Positions 19,052 to 28,022 of a stretch of 64,000 nt of DNA are shown here, one piece after another. The stretch is from Hyphomicrobiales bacterium (lineage in GTDB: Bacteria; Pseudomonadota; Alphaproteobacteria; Rhizobiales; Rhizobiaceae). The position numbers were made by a program, and so were the translations under genes. Position 1 is the first letter of the stretch. Every line of letters starts with the position of its first letter. The notes under the pieces were generated by a model. That model made no database searches, was not told the DNA's origin, and saw nothing but the letters and a program-made list of their open reading frames with translations. The stretch lies in NCBI GenBank assembly GCA_900489925.1, contig UEHQ01000030.1, positions 37,349-101,348 of the forward strand, written 5' to 3'.

Positions 19052-20188
19052 TTAGCGAACGACGCCGGCAGCTTCGGCAGATGCCGACTGCTGGCCCGGC
19101 AGCTTGACCTTGAGATTTTCGGTCATGAACTGCGTTCCGGCGGCAACGACGAGATCGCCGGTCTTCAGGCCGTCGGAGACGTTGACGCCATCACCGGTGA
19201 AATCGGCCACCGTGACATCGCGGGCATGAACCGTCGCGGCATCGCGATCGACCACCCAGACGATCTTCTTGCCATCCTTCTCGGAGAGCGCTGCAAGCGG
19301 GATGACGACATGGGCATTCGTATTGTTGACATCAGCCTCGATCGTCGCCGTCATGCCGAGCAGAACGCGGTCATCGTTCGGCAGGCTGACGCGAACCGCA
19401 AATGTCCGCGACTGCGCATCGGCGCTTCCGGAAACTTCGCGCACCTTGCCTTCAAGAACCAGTCTGTTGTCCGACCAGAAGCTTGCCTTCACCGCCTTGC
19501 CCGGCTTGAACTGCGCGATATCGTTTTCCGGCACCGCGATCTGCACTTCCTTTTCGCCGTCGAGCGCGACCGTCGCCACCGGCGTACCCGCCGCAACGAC
19601 CGCCCCGACATCGGCACTGATCGCCGTGACGATGCCGCTCTGGTCGGCCTTCAACTCGGCATAGCTCACCTGGTTTCTCGCCTGATCGAGCGAGGAAGCT
19701 GCGGCATCGCGGGTGGAGACGGCCTGGTCGTAGCTCAGCGACGCCTGCTCCAGCTGCGATTTTGCAGTCACGCTCCTATCGAACAGCTGCTGCGCGCGCT
19801 TGTTGGCAAGATCGGCGGTGCCGACGCCCTTTTCGGCGGCGGCAAGGTTCGCCTCGGCCGTTTTCGTCGCAAGTTCGTAATCGGTCGCATCGATGCGCGC
19901 GATCAGATCGCCCGGCTGCACGCGGTCGCCGATATTGACACGCCGCTCGGTGATCTTGCCGGCAACGCGGAAGCCGAGGTTCATCTCGACTCGCGCCTTG
20001 ACGGCACCGGAATAGTCAAGCGAGCGCGTATCGCCGGCTTTGGTGATCTCGACCACCTTGACGGGCCGCAGCATCTCCTTCGTCTCTGCCTTCTTCTCAT
20101 CGCTGCAGCCGGAAACGGCGAGCGATACGACGCCGAGAAGCACGAAACTGGCAACGGACGGCAACTTGACTGTCTTCAGCGAAATCAT
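19052..20188 (-). CDS. RND efflux periplasmic adaptor (membrane fusion protein), lipoprotein
   Basis: 378 residues. The signal is of lipoprotein type (VSLAVSGCSDEKK, Cys near residue 28). A lipoyl/barrel-sandwich half (ARVEMNLGFRVAGKITERRV, then NIGDRVQPGDLIARID) brackets a coiled-coil hairpin (about 100-165; AAAEKGVGTADLANKRAQQL), followed by beta-barrel and membrane-proximal domains (AVRVSLPNDDRVLLGMTATI). It links the RND pump to an outer-membrane channel. MISLKTV at 20188 is chosen as start because TAGGAG lies eight bases upstream; the GTG three codons earlier overlaps that site. Confidence 0.93.
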   Translation of the reverse strand: MISLKTVKLPSVASFVLLGVVSLAVSGCSDEKKAETKEMLRPVKVVEITKAGDTRSLDYSGAVKARVEMNLGFRVAGKITERRVNIGDRVQPGDLIARIDATDYELATKTAEANLAAAEKGVGTADLANKRAQQLFDRSVTAKSQLEQASLSYDQAVSTRDAAASSLDQARNQVSYAELKADQSGIVTAISADVGAVVAAGTPVATVALDGEKEVQIAVPENDIAQFKPGKAVKASFWSDNRLVLEGKVREVSGSADAQSRTFAVRVSLPNDDRVLLGMTATIEADVNNTNAHVVIPLAALSEKDGKKIVWVVDRDAATVHARDVTVADFTGDGVNVSDGLKTGDLVVAAGTQFMTENLKVKLPGQQSASAEAAGVVR

Positions 20189-20246
20189 CTTTCGCACTCC
20201 TAAAATGGTTTTGTGTGTTGAGCTGCGCGGCGGCCTGACCGTCGGG

Positions 20247-20855
20247 CTATTTTTTTAGTGCCCTGATCGAGAAATCGATCAGTTCAACCACCGTCGCGCG
20301 GTTGGTCTTGGCAAGACATTGGGCCACCATGATCGGGTGGCAGAGCGTCGTCGTCGCAGCCCCGAAGCAGCGTGATGCCGCGGCGGGGTCCTGATCGACG
20401 AATTCGCCGGCCTCGATGCCCTCGCGGATCACCTCGGCCAGCAGGTCGTGAATGCTATCGACATGCTTTTCAATCACGTGCCAGTCGCGCTCGATGGCAA
20501 CGACGACCATCTCATGCACCTTCTCCTGGTCGATCATGGTCTCGACGGTCATCTCGTACTGACCACGGACGAAACGGCTGAGCCGCTCGGAAGCACTGAG
20601 GGGGAGATGACAAATGTCATAGGCCTGCTGGTAGCTGGCTGCCAGCATCCGGCCACAGATCGCCTGGTGGATTTCCACCTTGGAAGAGAAGAAGCGGTAG
20701 ACGTTGGCGGGCGACATGCCCAGGTCGCGGGCGATGTCCGCAACCGTGGTCTTCGAGTAACCGTAGTGGCGAAACAGCCTTTCGGCGGCATCGAGAATGC
20801 GGGTCACATTCTCCTGTCGCGTTGAATCAAGGGCGTTTTCGGCGATGTCGTTCAT
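20247..20855 (-). CDS. TetR/AcrR family repressor of the RND pump
   Basis: 202 residues. The N-terminal HTH is ILDAAERLFRHYGYSKTTVA followed by DIARDLGMSPANVYRFFSSK; the C-terminal helical domain would bind the effector. It is the first gene of a same-strand unit TetR - adaptor - RND and has a perfect 13-bp inverted repeat 18 bp before its start. The simplest model is a repressor that controls itself and the pump genes from that operator. The inducing drug cannot be predicted. Confidence 0.92.
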   Translation of the reverse strand: MNDIAENALDSTRQENVTRILDAAERLFRHYGYSKTTVADIARDLGMSPANVYRFFSSKVEIHQAICGRMLAASYQQAYDICHLPLSASERLSRFVRGQYEMTVETMIDQEKVHEMVVVAIERDWHVIEKHVDSIHDLLAEVIREGIEAGEFVDQDPAAASRCFGAATTTLCHPIMVAQCLAKTNRATVVELIDFSIRALKK

Positions 20856-20873
20856 GAGTTCTGCACACCTGAA

Positions 20874-20909
20874 TTACGACTGACGATTTTTGAATTTCGT
20901 CAGTCGTAA
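20874..20909. promoter_or_regulatory. Perfect 13-bp inverted repeat, likely TetR operator
   Basis: Arms TTACGACTGACGA (20874-20886) and TCGTCAGTCGTAA (20897-20909) match exactly around a 10-bp spacer. It lies immediately upstream of the tetR start and downstream of the neighbouring membrane-protein gene. Position, size and symmetry fit a TetR-family operator controlling the efflux operon. It could also act as a terminator stem for the upstream gene, though no good U-tract follows. Confidence 0.8.
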
Positions 20910-20955
20910 AACATCAAGTGGCATTTGTCAATCTGCTGCGCTGCGGCAGAACGAC

Positions 20956-21444
20956 CTAGAAGCCGGCCACAACTGGGCGAAAGCGACGAAGGCTGAGATA
21001 ACCGACAATCAGAAACGCAAGGAAAACAATTGCCTGCACGATGCCGACGATCGGCTCTCCGCCTGTCGGCGCCAGCGCGTTGAGGGGTGGTATCTTCTGG
21101 AATGACTGAACGACGAAGACCAGACAGTTGAAGTAGAAGAGCGCGAGCGCGCCCACGATGAAGATGGGGCGCCAGAAACCAGCCATCCCAAAACGATAGC
21201 GGGCAAGTGCCGTGGGTATGAAGACTAGGACGCAGATGATACCGACGCCGATCCCCGGCGTGAAGCCATTATAGGGAAAGACGAAGCCCGTCAGGACCGT
21301 GACCGCCGTGGTCAGCATGAACAAGGCGGTCCACCGGTCGAAGCGCTTCCCTGAAATAAGCCCATAGGCAAGCGCGACACCGGCAACGATCGCGATCAGG
21401 CTGACAATGACATGAAACAAAGTAAGAGCTGCTATTCCCGACAT
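20956..21444 (-). CDS. Small integral membrane protein of unknown function
   Basis: 162 residues with four to five hydrophobic helices (ALTLFHVIVSLIAIVAGVAL, WTALFMLTTAVTVLTGFVF, IGVGIICVLVFIPTALARY, PIFIVGALALFYFNCLVFVV) and a fifth near the C-terminus (IVGIVQAIVFLAFLIVGYL). I do not recognise a characterised family. The start at 21444 has GGGAG seven bases upstream, supporting it as a real gene. It is transcribed towards the tetR operon on the same strand, but the palindrome between them suggests separate control. Confidence 0.7.
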   Translation of the reverse strand: MSGIAALTLFHVIVSLIAIVAGVALAYGLISGKRFDRWTALFMLTTAVTVLTGFVFPYNGFTPGIGVGIICVLVFIPTALARYRFGMAGFWRPIFIVGALALFYFNCLVFVVQSFQKIPPLNALAPTGGEPIVGIVQAIVFLAFLIVGYLSLRRFRPVVAGF

Positions 21445-21636
21445 GGTTTAACTCCCTTGATGAAGGCGGGTCAAAAGAATGGGCAATGAAAATGCGGGAT
21501 GATGGCAGGACGCACTACGGACCTGCGCAGCGGATGCTGCCGTGTAATCACTTCAAATGAAAGAGAAATTTAAAGAGAGCAACGTGATGTATGCGTGCCG
21601 CGAACCGCGGCACGCGGCTCTTCTGCTCGCTGGAAC
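21445..21636. other. Intergenic region without a gene
   Basis: 192 bp between the small membrane protein gene and osmC. An inverted repeat (GTGCCGCG / CGCGGCAC, 21596-21616) after the osmC stop looks like a terminator stem without a clear U-tract. I see nothing else. Confidence 0.4.
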
Positions 21637-22068
21637 CTAGATGAGCTGAACATCCAGGGAAATTGGAACCGCCGACAGTGCCTTCGAAACCGGGCAACCG
21701 GCCTTCGCCTTGTTTGCAAGTTCGATGAAGGTCTTTTCATCTGCATTCGGAACACTGCCGCGCAGCGTCAGCTGGATCGCGCTGATGGCAAAACCACCTT
21801 CAACGCTCTCCAGCGTTACCTTTGCGGTTGTTTCCATATTGTCGGCCGTAAAGCCAGCCTCGTTTAGTATCAGCGACAGGGCCATCGTGAAGCAGCCGGC
21901 ATGGGCCGCGCCGATCAGTTCTTCCGGGTTGGTGCCCGGGAGGCCTTCGAAGCGGCTTGCAAAGCCATAAGGGTAGGACTTCAGCGCGCCGCTCTGCGTC
22001 GAAATCTGGCCCTTGCCGTCCTTGAGACCGCCCGACCACTGTGCGGAAGCTGTACGATTGATCTGCAT
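21637..22068 (-). CDS. osmC: OsmC-family thiol peroxidase
   Basis: 143 residues. The two redox cysteines are present: Cys59 in AAHAGCF and Cys125 in KAGCPVSKAL. The N-terminal Arg-rich beta segment (NRTASAQWSGG) fits the OsmC subgroup rather than Ohr. OsmC reduces organic hydroperoxides in the cytoplasm and is usually induced by osmotic or stationary-phase stress. The start at 22068 has CAGGAGAACGGC upstream. Confidence 0.9.
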   Translation of the reverse strand: MQINRTASAQWSGGLKDGKGQISTQSGALKSYPYGFASRFEGLPGTNPEELIGAAHAGCFTMALSLILNEAGFTADNMETTAKVTLESVEGGFAISAIQLTLRGSVPNADEKTFIELANKAKAGCPVSKALSAVPISLDVQLI

Positions 22069-22219
22069 GCCGTTCTCCTGTTGATTGAGTTTTCGTCGAA
22101 CGCAGCGAACAAGCCGCGCCGTTCGTTCGAGAGGCGCAACGGACCCTCGCCGCTGGATATAATCCTCTAAATCAGGAAGGCGACAGGCATGCGAAATTTG
22201 ATCGCCTCGGCCTGCGCGA

Positions 22220-23440
22220 TCAGCTCATGATGCGGCCGGTATCGAGGGTGTAGAGCTCCTGGGCTCGCTGCACGCCCCGCAACGCGTAGCGACCGACGCA
22301 AGCCAGCCGATCACGGGCCTCTTGCGGGATATTGGCGACGAAGTCCGAGGACATCAACACATTGAAATCAACCGACCGGCACATCGACGCAATGCGGCTC
22401 ACCTCGTTCACCGCGGGTCCGATGACCGTGAAGTCCAGCCGCTCCATGCTGCCGATATTGCCGTAGAAGACATCGCCGATGTGGAGGCCGAGATAAACAT
22501 CGGTGGTCGGTCGTTCCTCCAGCGCACGCTCGTCGTTCAACCGCGCGAGCTTCTCCCTCAGGAGCCGTTCGGCGCTCAGTGCGGCGCTGCAGGCGTCCAC
22601 CGGGTCATCGGCCTTGAAAATTGCCAGCACCCCGTCGCCGATCAGCTTCAAGACGTTTCCCCCGGCCTCGTGAATAGCCGAAATGACCACGTCGCTATAC
22701 GCATTCAGCATAGGAAGGATCTCTTCCGGCGGCGCGCTGTCGGATATCTTCGTGTAGTTCATGAGATCTGAAAACCACAGCGCAGCGGAGATGCGCTCGG
22801 ACTTTCCGCGCATGATCTTCCCGTCGAGAACCTGGCGCGCGGCATCCTCCCCGAGATAGACCTCCGCAATCGTGCGCGCGATCCGGCCGAGTGCGATGCA
22901 CTTGATCGCAAGCGCCAGCACCGGCACGAGCTTGCGAAGGATCATCATTTCATGATCCGAAAACCCCTCCGGATGGCGCGTCGAGAAATGTGAGAAGAAG
23001 CAATCCATCTCACCGATCGTGCCGGCCTTGGCAAAACGGTGGACCATCGCGACAAAATCCGTATGGCCGTCCTTGGCCATCTTCTCGAGCATCGAGAAAT
23101 CCTTGGGATCGCCGAAGCCGATGCGGCGGCGCACCTCGTTTTCGGTCCCGGCCCAGAGATAATAGAAGGCTGACCGATGCCAGCTCTCGAGCGAGTTTCC
23201 CTCGCCGCCGGTGGGGCCGTAGGCGAATTCCGGCTCGATGTCTTCCTGGCTGTCCCAGCGGAACGCACGACCCTCGTGCACTGGATGCAACGTGTCCATC
23301 AACGCCATGCCGCGATCGATCGGCAGGCCGAAATCGCGGCATATGCCGCAAAAGCCCGTCAGCAGATCGGACTCCGAGACGCCTTTCAGCCCCTGTTCGG
23401 TCAACCACGCCGCAACCGTTCCAATATCGCTGTGTTCCAT
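22220..23440 (-). CDS. Class III adenylate/guanylate cyclase with N-terminal sensor region
   Basis: About 406 residues. The N-terminal 190 residues (PIDRGMALMDTLHPVHEGRA, FYYLWAGTENEVRRRI) resemble the sensor half found in several rhizobial cyclases and carry no transmembrane helix. The catalytic half has metal-binding Asp residues in AALWFSDLMNYT and GDGVLAIF, the adenine-selecting Lys before GDG (LKLIGDG), Asp in LDFTVIG and transition-state Asn/Arg in AVNEVSRI. This predicts an active, soluble adenylate cyclase. MEHSDIGT at 23440 is the chosen start; the frame is open upstream but the extension is Arg/Cys-rich and non-homologous. Confidence 0.88.
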   Translation of the reverse strand: MEHSDIGTVAAWLTEQGLKGVSESDLLTGFCGICRDFGLPIDRGMALMDTLHPVHEGRAFRWDSQEDIEPEFAYGPTGGEGNSLESWHRSAFYYLWAGTENEVRRRIGFGDPKDFSMLEKMAKDGHTDFVAMVHRFAKAGTIGEMDCFFSHFSTRHPEGFSDHEMMILRKLVPVLALAIKCIALGRIARTIAEVYLGEDAARQVLDGKIMRGKSERISAALWFSDLMNYTKISDSAPPEEILPMLNAYSDVVISAIHEAGGNVLKLIGDGVLAIFKADDPVDACSAALSAERLLREKLARLNDERALEERPTTDVYLGLHIGDVFYGNIGSMERLDFTVIGPAVNEVSRIASMCRSVDFNVLMSSDFVANIPQEARDRLACVGRYALRGVQRAQELYTLDTGRIMS

Positions 23441-23655
23441 GTCACCACCTCGCTGCCGGAAAAGAAGTAGCCTGATTTTCCCGGCGAGGAAAAGACAAAC
23501 CTCCTTTCGCGATCTGCGCGGGCGGCCCCGGTCGATCTCGAAACCGCACCTACGGCAAAGCAGCCACACTACCGATTTTTGCGCTGCTGGCATCTGGCAC
23601 GCTCCTCCGTTTACGTTTACGAAGAGAGTCACATCGCTTTGGGAGGAGCCAGATC
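23441..23655. promoter_or_regulatory. Divergent promoter region, cyclase / SMP-30 gene
   Basis: 215 bp. A short direct repeat GTTTACGTTTACG lies at 23610-23622 and the strong ribosome site GGGAGGAGCC precedes the GTG at 23656. No further motif recognised. Confidence 0.4.
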
Positions 23656-24567
23656 GTGTCGCAAGATGCGCCTTACGAGGTTCGTGACGAACGTTTTCGC
23701 AGTCTGATCGCCGGTAGTGCCAGGCTTGAAGAGCTTTATTCCGGTTGCCGCTGGGCGGAAGGACCGGTCTGGTTTTCCGATCTCAATTGCCTGCTTTGGA
23801 GCGACATCCCCAACGAGCGCATCATGCGCTGGGTGCTGGATGGCGGCGTATCGGTCTTTCGCTCACCATCCAATTACGTGAACGGCAACACCCGCGACCG
23901 GCAGGGTCGCCTCGTGTCCTGTGAACATGGCGGCCGGCGCGTGACACGCACCGAGCCCGATGGCCGCATCACCGTGCTCGCCGATAGCTACCAGGGCAAA
24001 CGTCTGAATTCGCCGAACGACGTGGTCGTCAAGTCGGACGGCTCGATCTGGTTCAGCGATCCGAGCTACGGCATCATGTCTGACTATGAGGGCCACAAGG
24101 CCGAGCCCGAGCAGGAAACCAGGAACGTCTACCGGATCGATGCCGTAGCGGGCGAAATCGAGGCCGTCGCGACCGATTTCATTCAACCGAACGGCCTCGC
24201 CTTCTCTCCCGACGAAAAGCAGCTCTACATCGCGGATTCCGGCTCCTCCGATCACGATGTGCCACGCCATATCCGCGTCTTCGATGTCTCCGACGGCCGC
24301 AAACTGACGAACAGCCGCTACTTCTGCTCGATCGAAACCGGCGTTCCAGACGGTTTCCGTTTCGATGTTCAGGGGAACCTGTGGAGCAGCGCGGCGGATG
24401 GCGTTCACTGTATCGCGCCGGACGGCACGTTGCTGGGCAAGATAAAGGTGCCGCAGACCGTCTCGAACCTGACCTTCGGGGGGCCCAAGAAGAACCGTCT
24501 GTTCATAACGGCGACACAATCGGTGTACTCGATCTACACCACGACCAACGGCGCACAGTATCCCTAA
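23656..24567 (+). CDS. SMP-30/gluconolactonase family sugar lactonase
   Basis: 303 residues, six-bladed beta-propeller family. The metal-site Glu is Glu35 in RWAEGPVWF, Asn is in LNSPNDVVV (about 118) and Asp in YIADSG (about 196), matching the calcium/zinc ligands of SMP-30 lactonases. It would hydrolyse a sugar lactone, cytoplasmic since no signal peptide is seen. GTG at 23656 is preceded by GGGAGGAGCCAGATC. It is followed after 37 bp by the GH2 gene, so a two-gene operon is likely; the pair could open lactones and cleave a beta-glycoside of an oxidised sugar. Confidence 0.9.
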   Translation: MSQDAPYEVRDERFRSLIAGSARLEELYSGCRWAEGPVWFSDLNCLLWSDIPNERIMRWVLDGGVSVFRSPSNYVNGNTRDRQGRLVSCEHGGRRVTRTEPDGRITVLADSYQGKRLNSPNDVVVKSDGSIWFSDPSYGIMSDYEGHKAEPEQETRNVYRIDAVAGEIEAVATDFIQPNGLAFSPDEKQLYIADSGSSDHDVPRHIRVFDVSDGRKLTNSRYFCSIETGVPDGFRFDVQGNLWSSAADGVHCIAPDGTLLGKIKVPQTVSNLTFGGPKKNRLFITATQSVYSIYTTTNGAQYP

Positions 24568-24604
24568 CGCCGTTCTCTGCAATTTTCTTTCCAAGGAGCA
24601 TGAG

Positions 24605-26848
24605 ATGCGTTCCGTCGTCTCGTTCAATGAATCATGGGCTTTTCACGAAGGGTTCGGCCAGCGCCTCCTCGACAGTTTTGACGGCAGACAATTGGTCAGC
24701 CTGCCGCACACGGCGGTAGAGCTGCCGTTCAATTATTTCGATGAGAAGTCCTACCAGCGCGCCTTCACTTATCAGAAGCTCCTGCGCTGGATGCCGGAGT
24801 TCACGGGTCGCGAGGTGTCGCTGGTTTTCGACGCGGCCATGGCCGATGCCGTCGTTTATCTGAACGGCGAGGAGATCATTGCGCACAAGGATGGTTACAC
24901 ACCCTTCGAGGCACGGCTCACCGGCAAGCTCATCAAGGGCGACAACCTGATCGCCGTGAAGATCGACGGCAGCGAAAATCCGGCTATTCCGCCCTTCGGC
25001 GGCGCCATCGATTACCTCACCTATGCCGGCATCTATCGCGACGTGTGGCTCAAGGTTACCGATCCGGTCTCCATCAGCAATCTCAAGATCGAAACGCGAG
25101 ACGTCCTGACTGAGGAGAAAACAGCAACGGTCCGGATCGACCTCGCCAATCCCCAGGCTGTCGACTTCCTCGGCACGTTGACGGCAACACTGAAGGATGG
25201 TGACGGCACGGTGCTGGCGACCACGTCGGGCGAAACGACTGGAGAAGCGGCCACACTATCCTTCCACGGCCTGACCGACATAGCGCTCTGGAGTCTCGAG
25301 ACGCCGGCGCTCTACAGCGTCAACGTCGAACTGGCGACGAGCCATGGTTCCGATCGGCTCTCCTCTCATTTCGGCTTTCGCTCTGCCGAGTTCACACCGG
25401 ACGGTTTTCTGCTGAACGGCAAGCCGCTGAAACTGCGCGGGCTCAACCGCCATCAAGCCTTCCCGTATGTCGGCTATGCCGCCGGGCGCTCCGCGCAGGA
25501 GCGCGATGCCGACATCATGAAGACCGTGTTGAAATGCAACATGGTGCGCACGTCGCACTATCCGCAGTCGAAGTGGTTTCTCGACCAATGCGACCGCATC
25601 GGCCTCCTGGTTTTCGAGGAAATCCCGGGCTGGCAGCACATCGGCGACGAGGAGTGGCAGCAGGAGTCGATCCGCAACGTACGGCGCATGATCGAGCGAG
25701 ACTGGAACCATCCGTCCATCGTCATATGGGGTGTGCGCATCAATGAATCGCAGGACAGCCACGATTTCTATGCGGAAACGAACCGGCTGGCGCGCGAACT
25801 CGACCCGACCCGGCAGACCGGCGGCGTCCGCTACATCACCGACAGCGAACTGCTCGAAGACGTCTACACGATGAACGACTTCATCCTCGGCAACGAGGAA
25901 CTGCCCGGCGTCAATCGCCCGCGCACCGCACTGCGGCCGCAACAGGAAAGCACGGGGCTGTCTCGCAAGGTGCCGTACATGATCACCGAGTTCGGCGGCC
26001 ACATGTATCCGACCAAGATCTATGACCAAGAGGCGCGCCAAGCCGAACATGTGCGCCGCCACCTCGAAGTGCTGAACGCCGCCTACGGCGACCCCGATAT
26101 CGCGGGCGCGATCGGCTGGTGCATGTTCGACTACAACACGCACAAGGATTTCGGCTCCGGCGACCGCATCTGCTACCACGGCGTCATGGACATGTTCCGC
26201 GAACCGAAATTCGCGGCTTACGTTTACGCCAGCCAATGCGACCCGTCCGACGAAGTCATCATGAAGCCCGTAACCTTCTGGGCGCGTGGCGAACGCAACA
26301 TCGGCGGTGTTCTGCCGCTTATCGTGCTGACCAACTGCGACGAGGTGGAGTTGACCTACGGCTCGGTGACGAAGCGTATCGGCCCGGACCGCGAGAACTA
26401 CCCTCACCTGCCGCATCCGCCGGTCGTTCTCGATCATCGCCACTTTACGGCGGACGAGCTGGGCACCTGGGGCCTCGCCTGGATCGACGGGAAATTCACG
26501 GGCTATATCGACGGAGAACCGGTTGCCCATCTGACGTTCGCTGCCGATCCGCTGCCAACAACGCTGGAGCTGGTTGCCGACAGCAGCACGCTCAAGGCGC
26601 GCGAACGCGACACGACGCGTGTGATCGTCCGCGCGCTCGACCAGCACGGCCATCGACTGCCGTTCCTCAACGAGAGCATCACCCTGCGGGTCAATGGACC
26701 TGCCAAGATCGTTGGACCGAGCTGCGTACCCCTGCAAGGCGGGACGGCCGGCTTCTGGCTGGAGGCAACGGGATTGACCGGGACTGTTAGCGTGGAAGCG
26801 ACATCGGCCCGTTTTGAGCCGGTCGTCGTCACGGTAGCCGCCGTTTGA
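24605..26848 (+). CDS. Glycoside hydrolase family 2 (beta-galactosidase/beta-glucuronidase type)
   Basis: 747 residues. Domains in order: sugar-binding jelly roll (1-160; FDAAMADAVVYLNGEEIIAH), immunoglobulin-like domain (160-270), TIM barrel (275-560) and a C-terminal beta region. Acid/base Glu381 is in WGVRINESQD and nucleophile Glu462 in MITEFGG. Both catalytic residues are intact. No signal peptide, so the enzyme acts on an imported disaccharide or glycoside. AAGGAG at 24593-24598 supports the ATG at 24605. Specificity (galactoside, glucuronide or mannoside) cannot be read with confidence. No transporter or regulator is adjacent. Confidence 0.9.
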   Translation: MRSVVSFNESWAFHEGFGQRLLDSFDGRQLVSLPHTAVELPFNYFDEKSYQRAFTYQKLLRWMPEFTGREVSLVFDAAMADAVVYLNGEEIIAHKDGYTPFEARLTGKLIKGDNLIAVKIDGSENPAIPPFGGAIDYLTYAGIYRDVWLKVTDPVSISNLKIETRDVLTEEKTATVRIDLANPQAVDFLGTLTATLKDGDGTVLATTSGETTGEAATLSFHGLTDIALWSLETPALYSVNVELATSHGSDRLSSHFGFRSAEFTPDGFLLNGKPLKLRGLNRHQAFPYVGYAAGRSAQERDADIMKTVLKCNMVRTSHYPQSKWFLDQCDRIGLLVFEEIPGWQHIGDEEWQQESIRNVRRMIERDWNHPSIVIWGVRINESQDSHDFYAETNRLARELDPTRQTGGVRYITDSELLEDVYTMNDFILGNEELPGVNRPRTALRPQQESTGLSRKVPYMITEFGGHMYPTKIYDQEARQAEHVRRHLEVLNAAYGDPDIAGAIGWCMFDYNTHKDFGSGDRICYHGVMDMFREPKFAAYVYASQCDPSDEVIMKPVTFWARGERNIGGVLPLIVLTNCDEVELTYGSVTKRIGPDRENYPHLPHPPVVLDHRHFTADELGTWGLAWIDGKFTGYIDGEPVAHLTFAADPLPTTLELVADSSTLKARERDTTRVIVRALDQHGHRLPFLNESITLRVNGPAKIVGPSCVPLQGGTAGFWLEATGLTGTVSVEATSARFEPVVVTVAAV

Positions 26849-26854
26849 GTTGTC

Positions 26855-26876
26855 GCTCGCCGGCCAGCCGGCGAGC
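26855..26876. terminator. Palindromic hairpin between convergent genes
   Basis: GCTCGCCGG-CCAG-CCGGCGAGC, a 9-bp GC-rich stem between the GH2 stop and the convergent lipoprotein gene. There is no U-tract on either strand, so this is a terminator-like stem rather than a canonical one. Confidence 0.55.
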
Positions 26877-26885
26877 ACACAAGCC

Positions 26886-27200
26886 TTAGGCCGCTGCCGG
26901 CGTCACCGAACGCACGGTGCCGTTGTTGTCGACGACGCAGGAGAATTTCTTGCCGCCTGCATCAAGGTCGACACCAAAAGTGCCGTCAGGCAATGCGCGC
27001 GAACCGGTTGGCAGAACCTTGGCGCCCGCGCCGGCAACCCCGGCTGCGGAATTCGCGCACAACAGTTGCAGATCCGCCGGCGCGGTTTGCAGGGTCGTTC
27101 GTGCCATGGCATCCGGCGGCGGGGCGGGAGGCGTGCAACCACCGATCACGGCCGCTCCCACCACGACAAGAATACTCCACCGGCCTGCAATTCGCGTCAT
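26886..27200 (-). CDS. Small putative lipoprotein of unknown function
   Basis: About 104 residues. The start MTRIAGRWSILVVVGAAVIG leads to a lipobox-like GGC (Cys near 22), followed by a Pro-rich linker (TPPAPPPDA) and a small domain with two Cys (LQLLCANSAAG, KKFSCVVDNNGTV). The repeated Cys could form a disulfide in the periplasm. I do not recognise a named family. MTRIAGR is preferred over MGYVPHN nine codons upstream because it places the signal peptide at the N-terminus. Confidence 0.6.
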   Translation of the reverse strand: MTRIAGRWSILVVVGAAVIGGCTPPAPPPDAMARTTLQTAPADLQLLCANSAAGVAGAGAKVLPTGSRALPDGTFGVDLDAGGKKFSCVVDNNGTVRSVTPAAA

Positions 27201-27344
27201 AAGGTCATTGTGCGGCACGTATCCCACCCTCCGGAATTTGTCGGTCCTTCCTGCACGTCTTCTTCTGCAACTTTCGGCCTAGCTTCACGCAATTCCAGAC
27301 GCAAAACCACGGCAGCCTTCTGCCGAAATTGCGTCAGCCGGTGC

Positions 27345-28022
27345 TCAGACGCCCTTGTAGAGCGCGGCGCCCTGCATCAGCACGATCACCTTCGCGCCGA
27401 TCTGTATTCGTGAATGCAGATCGATAATGTCGTTGTTGTTCATGCGAATGCAGCCGGACGACACATCGAGGCCGATTGTCCAAGGCTCCGCCGTCCCGTG
27501 GATGCGATAGATCGTGTCCTGGCCGCCGTCATAGAGATAGAGTGCTCTCGCCCCCAGCGGATTGTCCGGCCCGCCTGGCATCCCGGCTGCCCATTTCGCG
27601 GCATTCGGGTCGCGCGCCACCATCTCGGCCGGCGGCGTCCACGTCGGCCACTCCGCCGTTCGTCCGACCCGCACGATTCCTGCCCAGCCGAAACCTTCGC
27701 GCCCGACACCGATGCCGTACCGAATAGCCTGACCGCCCGGCTGCACGAGGTAGAGAAAATGCTGGTTGCCATCGATAATGATCGTGCCCGGTGGCTCCGC
27801 CGTACGGAAGGGCACCGTCTGCATGCGGAATGCCTCGGGCGGCTGATTGTTGCGGGCGTAATATTGCCGCGCTTTCTTCTTGTCGTAATCGACCCAGGTG
27901 TGCGTCTTGGGATCATAAATCTGCGTTTGCGCCCAGGCGATCAACGGAACCAGCGAGGCGAAGGCCGCGACCACGATGGCGGCTGCCTTGGTCTTTCGGA
28001 GATGTTGGAAGCTTGCCGTCAT
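27345..28022 (-). CDS. L,D-transpeptidase (YkuD/ErfK domain)
   Basis: 225 residues. The N-terminal signal anchor is KAAAIVVAAFASLVPLIAWA; the YkuD domain spans about 80-220 with IIIDGNQHFLYLV at its start and the catalytic block His175 (IHGTAEPW) to Cys191 (SSGCIRMNNNDI). It would form 3-3 peptidoglycan cross-links or attach outer-membrane proteins in the periplasm. Its ATG overlaps the stop of the upstream betaine-type binding protein (ATGA), so the two are translationally coupled, an unusual partnership. Confidence 0.92.
   Translation of the reverse strand: MTASFQHLRKTKAAAIVVAAFASLVPLIAWAQTQIYDPKTHTWVDYDKKKARQYYARNNQPPEAFRMQTVPFRTAEPPGTIIIDGNQHFLYLVQPGGQAIRYGIGVGREGFGWAGIVRVGRTAEWPTWTPPAEMVARDPNAAKWAAGMPGGPDNPLGARALYLYDGGQDTIYRIHGTAEPWTIGLDVSSGCIRMNNNDIIDLHSRIQIGAKVIVLMQGAALYKGV

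Noticed and set aside
16829..20203. A 1.1-kilocodon open frame antisense to the RND pump and its adaptor, and similar long frames antisense to other genes
   Set aside because: They mirror codon bias of the real genes in a high-GC genome; composition is Arg/Gly/His-rich and low in normal protein features, and no ribosome sites or motifs are present.
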